Below the pieces are notes generated by a model. It was not told the origin of the DNA, did not search any database, and saw only the letters and a list, made by a program, of their open reading frames with translations. 8,290 nt of DNA. It comes from Bacteroidales bacterium 45-6. Lineage in GTDB: Bacteria; Bacteroidota; Bacteroidia; Bacteroidales; Dysgonomonadaceae. This document shows, in pieces, positions 4,830 through 8,290 of the stretch. The stretch lies in the NCBI GenBank assembly GCA_001897035.1, contig MKRS01000431.1, forward strand, positions 1 through 8,290. Reading direction: 5' to 3'. Position 1 is the stretch's first letter. Every line of letters starts with the position of its first letter. The position numbers and the translations under genes are program-made.

Positions 4830-6806
4830 TCACTGCAGCCCGTAATCCACTTTTAATACCTTGAACTGTGTGCGGCGGTTTATCTGGTCGCAAATGGCTT
4901 GTTGGTCTTTGGGGAGAGTCAGGATAAATTCTTCGGTGAGTACCTGCCCCTCCTTGAGGAATGGGTAGAGTTTCACCAGATTTTTGGTCACCTCTTTGGG
5001 TTGGGATTTTCCATACCCTGCAGCTTCAAGCCTTTCTTTGTCAATTCCCTGTGAGACAATGTAATTCACAGCCGACTCAGCCCGTTGAAGCGATAATTTC
5101 TTGTTGTATTCCTCCGAGCCGATGCGGTCGGTATGAGCCGAAAGCTCGATCGTGACATTCGGGTTGAGCTTCAGCAAGTTCACCAGTCCGTCCAGCTCTT
5201 TTTTGGAATCGGGGCGAAGCGTTGCCTTGTTGAAGTCGTAGAAAACGTTTTCGAGGATAACCGGCTTGTTGATGGCGGGCAGGACAAAGTCCACATAGTA
5301 GAGCGTATCTTTTTCGAGGTCAGCGGTTTTCAATTCCATTTTGGTGTTGAGATAGCCTTCTGCTTTGGCCATCAGCACATAATCTTTTCCCCGCACTAAT
5401 TCCAGGCGGTACGTGCCGTTGTTTTTGCCTTGGGCTTTGCTGTTGGTGCCGTCGTTGCCTACGATGTTGATCGTTGCATTTTTGATAAATTCGTCGTCCT
5501 TGTCGATGATGTAGCCTTCCAGCGCAACTTTGGCATACGGGTATTCAAACGAATAGATATGGTCCCAACCTCTGGCATCGTTGCGGTTGGAGCTGAAAAA
5601 TCCAGTTTCTTTATTTCCTTCGAATGCGATTCCAAAATCATCGCCATTGGAATTGACGGGCGATTTCATGTTGCTGACTTCCCACTTGCTGGTGCGGGAA
5701 TTGAATGTGGCCTTGAAGATGTCTAATCCGCCCATTCCGGGATGCCCGTCGGAGGAAAAGTAGAGTGTGCTGTCATTTCGCACATACGGAAACATTTCGT
5801 CCCCGGCAGTGTTGATCTCGGGGCCCAGGTTTTCCACGTAATCCGCTTCGTTTCCCCGTAGCCTGGCTCGCCATATATCCTTTCCTCCCGATCCTCCCGG
5901 CATATCGGACACGAAATAGAGGTATTCACCCGAAGGGGAAATGGCCGGATGGGCGGTCATTGCGGAGCTGTCGCGCGTCACCATGAACCGTTTGCCTTCG
6001 CCCCAGCTTCCGTCGGCGCGTGCCGAAACGTAGATCATGGCTGTGGAAGACTTCGTTGAATCCACCACACAGCTTGTGTAATACATCCGGTCGCCGCTTG
6101 CCGTCACGGAACCCGTCCCCTCGTCGTATTCGGTGTTGATCTTGGAGTCGATTTTCTCGGGCTTTTGCCACACACCGTTTTCGTTTTTTCGGGCCAGGAA
6201 AAAATCGTTGCCTTTCTGTCCGGTTATTTTGCTTATATTCGCTCCTTTGGCCTCTTTTCTGCTGGAGGAAAAATAAAGCGTCAAAAAGTCCGAACTTCCA
6301 TACACGGGCGAGAAGTCGGCCCGGGTGGAGTTGAAGATGTCCATCTTCTTCACTGTGTAGCGTGTGGGATGCTCCCTCCATTGCTGTGCTAATTCGCAGC
6401 CAGCGATGCCGTTTTTGGCAAATTGATTGTTGGGGAAATATTTCAGGAAATTCTGGTATTGCACAATGGCTTCCTTGTAGTTCCGTATTTTGTGCAGGCA
6501 GCGGGCATATTGTATGTACATCAGGCTGTCCGGTGCATAGCGGAATCCGTTGGCATAGCCGCCTATGGCCCTTTCTGGCATATTCAGGATGCGGTAGCTT
6601 TCCGCCATTTTGTATGCCAGCTCAGCACGCAGCGGGCGGTTGAACGGCTTGGTGGTTCGGTAGAGCTTGCGGTACATACCAGCTGCTTCAAAATATTCGC
6701 CCTGGGCAAACGCTTTGTCGGCATCCTTCAACTTCACTTGCTTGCAGGAATTCAAAAGCCAGAGAGAAAACAAAAGAAGTGTGTATGTGGATATGTTTGA
6801 TTTCAA
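4830..6806 (-). CDS. PorE-like OmpA-family lipoprotein (TPR, beta-propeller, CRD, OmpA)
   Basis: From TTG at 6806 the protein has 658 residues. Residues 1-21 are a lipoprotein signal (LLLFSLWLLNSC, modified Cys21). About 25-150 hold TPR helices (AFAQGEYFEAAGMYRKLY, AIVQYQNFLKYFP). About 155-430 are PD40/WD40-like blades (FSPVYGSSDFLTLYFSSSR, HPAISPSGEYLYFVSD, LYFSSDGHPGMGGLDI). About 435-525 form a carboxypeptidase-regulatory-like domain. About 540-658 are an OmpA peptidoglycan-binding domain (YDFNKATLRPDS, LSAHTDRIGS, LSLQRAESAVNYI, NRRTQFKVL). This order and length match PorE (PG1058) of Porphyromonas gingivalis, a T9SS component thought to anchor the machine to peptidoglycan; paralogues with the same layout exist, so the role is inferred. 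TTG is chosen because an upstream ATG (6899) would bury the lipoprotein signal behind 31 residues. I found no convincing promoter. Confidence 0.85.
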   Translation of the reverse strand: MKSNISTYTLLLFSLWLLNSCKQVKLKDADKAFAQGEYFEAAGMYRKLYRTTKPFNRPLRAELAYKMAESYRILNMPERAIGGYANGFRYAPDSLMYIQYARCLHKIRNYKEAIVQYQNFLKYFPNNQFAKNGIAGCELAQQWREHPTRYTVKKMDIFNSTRADFSPVYGSSDFLTLYFSSSRKEAKGANISKITGQKGNDFFLARKNENGVWQKPEKIDSKINTEYDEGTGSVTASGDRMYYTSCVVDSTKSSTAMIYVSARADGSWGEGKRFMVTRDSSAMTAHPAISPSGEYLYFVSDMPGGSGGKDIWRARLRGNEADYVENLGPEINTAGDEMFPYVRNDSTLYFSSDGHPGMGGLDIFKATFNSRTSKWEVSNMKSPVNSNGDDFGIAFEGNKETGFFSSNRNDARGWDHIYSFEYPYAKVALEGYIIDKDDEFIKNATINIVGNDGTNSKAQGKNNGTYRLELVRGKDYVLMAKAEGYLNTKMELKTADLEKDTLYYVDFVLPAINKPVILENVFYDFNKATLRPDSKKELDGLVNLLKLNPNVTIELSAHTDRIGSEEYNKKLSLQRAESAVNYIVSQGIDKERLEAAGYGKSQPKEVTKNLVKLYPFLKEGQVLTEEFILTLPKDQQAICDQINRRTQFKVLKVDYGLQ

Positions 6807-7015
6807 GGGATATGCTTCTTTCCGTTCAATAAAAATTAGAATCGCCCCTGCATGAGCATAACAGGTACAATCTTCCTTTATAACTCCAAAAATGGTCAAA
6901 TATTGTTAGTTGGAGGATTTAAAATTTAGGCCATTGATCATCTCCTTTTCAAGCTTCTTCCAACTGCTTGTCCTTGCTATTTTTGAATTCGGACCTTCTA
7001 TCCATAAAAAAAGCG

Positions 7016-7023
7016 TATTTTTG
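7016..7023 (+). promoter_or_regulatory. Possible -7 promoter element for the response regulator gene
   Basis: TATTTTTG fits TAnnTTTG and lies 24 bases before the TTG start. An identical octamer lies at 6978-6985. Neither has a TTG at the expected distance upstream, so this is tentative. Apart from these two octamers, the 240-base gap between the divergent genes (6807-7046) shows nothing I can support. Confidence 0.3.
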
Positions 7024-7046
7024 CTTTAGAATATAACAAGCAAATT

Positions 7047-8290
7047 TTGAAACAAATCTTAATCATCGACGACGAACCCAAACTGAGGGCCTTGCTTACG
7101 AGGATCATCAGCCTGGAGGGCTTTGAGGTAATTCAAGCAGAAGATTGTAAAACTGCACTGAAAAAGCTTGAGGCCAACGATATTGACGTGGTGCTTTCGG
7201 ATGTGAAATTACCCGACGGCAGCGGTGTTGATCTGGCCAAAAGGATTAAGGAATTGTTTCCGTCCATCGAAATCATCCTGCTCACTGCTTACGGAAACAT
7301 TCCCGACGGCGTGATGGCGATCAAGAACGGTGCTTTCGACTACATTACCAAAGGCGACGACAACAACCGGATCATCCCTTTGCTACAACGCGCCATCGAA
7401 AAAGTGGATTTGGCAAAAAAGGTGGCCCGGCTCGAAAAACAACTTGGCGAAAGGCATTCTTTTGAAAAGATTATCGGTCAATCGAAAGCTATTAAGGCCG
7501 CGATTGATCTGGCCAAGAAGGTATCGGCAACCGATGCCACCGTATTGCTCACTGGCGAAACGGGTACGGGCAAGGAAGTTTTTGCGCAGGCCATTCATCA
7601 GGCAAGTACCCGCAGCAAACAGAATTTCGTGGCCGTCAATTGCTCGGCTTTTGGCAAAGAATTGCTCGAGAGCGAAATGTTCGGGCACAAAGCAGGAGCA
7701 TTCACTGGGGCGTTGAAAGACCGCAAGGGTTTGTTTGAAGAAGCCAACCACGGCACCATTTTTCTGGATGAAATAGGCGAAATGGCGTTGGAACTGCAAG
7801 CCAAACTGCTCCGGGTGATCGAAACCGGCGAGTTCCTGAAAGTGGGTGACTCGAAGCCGACAAAAGTGGATGTGCGGTTGATTGCGGCTACCAACCGTCA
7901 GCTTGCCGCTGAAGTGGAGGCCGGAAGTTTCCGGGAAGATTTGTTTTATCGAATTTCCGTTTTTCAGATCCAGTTGCCGCCTCTACGCGAACGGTTGGCC
8001 GATATAGATCCGTTGTCGGACTATTTTCTGCAATTCTTTGCACTCAAAACAAACAAAAAAATAAAAAACATAGCGAACGAGGCAAAAGAAACTCTCCGGC
8101 TACATGGCTGGAAAGGCAATATTCGTGAATTGAGAAACACCATCGAACGGGCGGTGATCCTCTCCTCGGGAGACGAGATCACGCTCGCCGACTTGCCCTT
8201 CGAACTGCAACAGGCAGCTCCCGCTTCGCCGCAGAAAGTGTTTTCGGCTTTCGAACTGGCAAGTGCCGAGAAACTGCATATCCAGAAGGT
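7047..8290 (+). CDS. NtrC-type sigma-54-dependent response regulator (3' end outside window)
   Basis: Open to the right edge: 414 complete codons. An N-terminal receiver (1 to about 120) has acidic pocket Asp8-Asp9, phosphoacceptor Asp52 (LSDVKLPDGSG), Thr80 and Lys102. A sigma-54 AAA+ domain follows (about 138-370): Walker A GETGTGKE 170-177, sigma-54 contact loop GAFTGA 217-222, Walker B GTIFLDE 236-242, sensor I AATN near 281, arginine-finger region FREDLFYR 295-302, and sensor II GWKGNIRELRNTIERAV. The Fis-type helix-turn-helix should follow residue 400 but is cut off. It would activate sigma-54 promoters when phosphorylated by a histidine kinase; none is in the window. The start is TTG 7047 (LKQILIIDDE): after the in-frame stop at 7005-7007 there is no ATG before it. 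Lys102 is followed by GDD rather than the usual Pro. Target genes are unknown. Confidence 0.93.
   Translation, partial: MKQILIIDDEPKLRALLTRIISLEGFEVIQAEDCKTALKKLEANDIDVVLSDVKLPDGSGVDLAKRIKELFPSIEIILLTAYGNIPDGVMAIKNGAFDYITKGDDNNRIIPLLQRAIEKVDLAKKVARLEKQLGERHSFEKIIGQSKAIKAAIDLAKKVSATDATVLLTGETGTGKEVFAQAIHQASTRSKQNFVAVNCSAFGKELLESEMFGHKAGAFTGALKDRKGLFEEANHGTIFLDEIGEMALELQAKLLRVIETGEFLKVGDSKPTKVDVRLIAATNRQLAAEVEAGSFREDLFYRISVFQIQLPPLRERLADIDPLSDYFLQFFALKTNKKIKNIANEAKETLRLHGWKGNIRELRNTIERAVILSSGDEITLADLPFELQQAAPASPQKVFSAFELASAEKLHIQK

Noticed and set aside
5926..6381. A 151-codon minus-strand open frame within the PorE-like gene
   Set aside because: It is an out-of-frame shadow of the propeller region, Arg- and Gln-rich with no recognisable domain; the overlapping frame has strong PD40-type motifs.
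6807..6899. An N-terminal extension of the PorE-like protein from ATG 6899
   Set aside because: It would place 31 mixed residues before a standard lipoprotein signal peptide and prevent its recognition; TTG 6806 directly in front of KSNIST and the hydrophobic segment is more sensible.

Overview
The window looks like a chromosomal segment of a Bacteroidota bacterium, probably class Bacteroidia; I would not go below that rank from sequence alone. Four things point there. Promoters match the Bacteroidota pattern (TTG, about 20 bp, TAnnTTTG). One lipoprotein has the TPR / beta-propeller / CRD / OmpA architecture of the type IX secretion (T9SS) protein PorE. A small exported protein resembles a T9SS C-terminal sorting domain. 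Start sites lack Shine-Dalgarno sequences, and several starts are GTG or TTG.

Layout, left to right. Positions 1-405 hold the 3' end of queE (7-deazaguanine pathway, tRNA queuosine). It overlaps rnz (402-1316, RNase Z, tRNA 3' processing) by four bases. Next, with its own consensus promoter and a clear hairpin-T terminator, is a 102-residue exported protein that is little more than a sorting-domain-like module (1392-1700). A GNAT-related protein follows (1854-2987). It converges on a minus-strand gene, and the gap holds a MITE-like inverted-repeat element (3011-3166). On the minus strand lie a TPM-domain membrane protein with a Gly-rich tail (3209-4003) and, upstream of it, the LemA-family lipoprotein (4118-4702). 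This is a familiar pairing, here separated by a hairpin with a T tract. Also on the minus strand is the large PorE-like OmpA-family lipoprotein (4830-6806, TTG start). Diverging from it, an NtrC-type sigma-54-dependent response regulator (7047 to the right edge, TTG start) runs out of the window before its DNA-binding domain.

The genes form several small units rather than one operon: queE-rnz (tRNA maturation), two monocistronic genes, lemA-TPM (cell envelope), the PorE-like gene, and the regulator. The exported mini-protein and the PorE-like lipoprotein may both relate to type IX secretion, but they are about 3.1 kb apart with unrelated genes between them. I see no clearly new multi-gene system. 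The points most worth a second look are the sorting-domain-only protein, the MITE-like element, the lemA-TPM hairpin with competing pairings, and the cluster of non-ATG starts.
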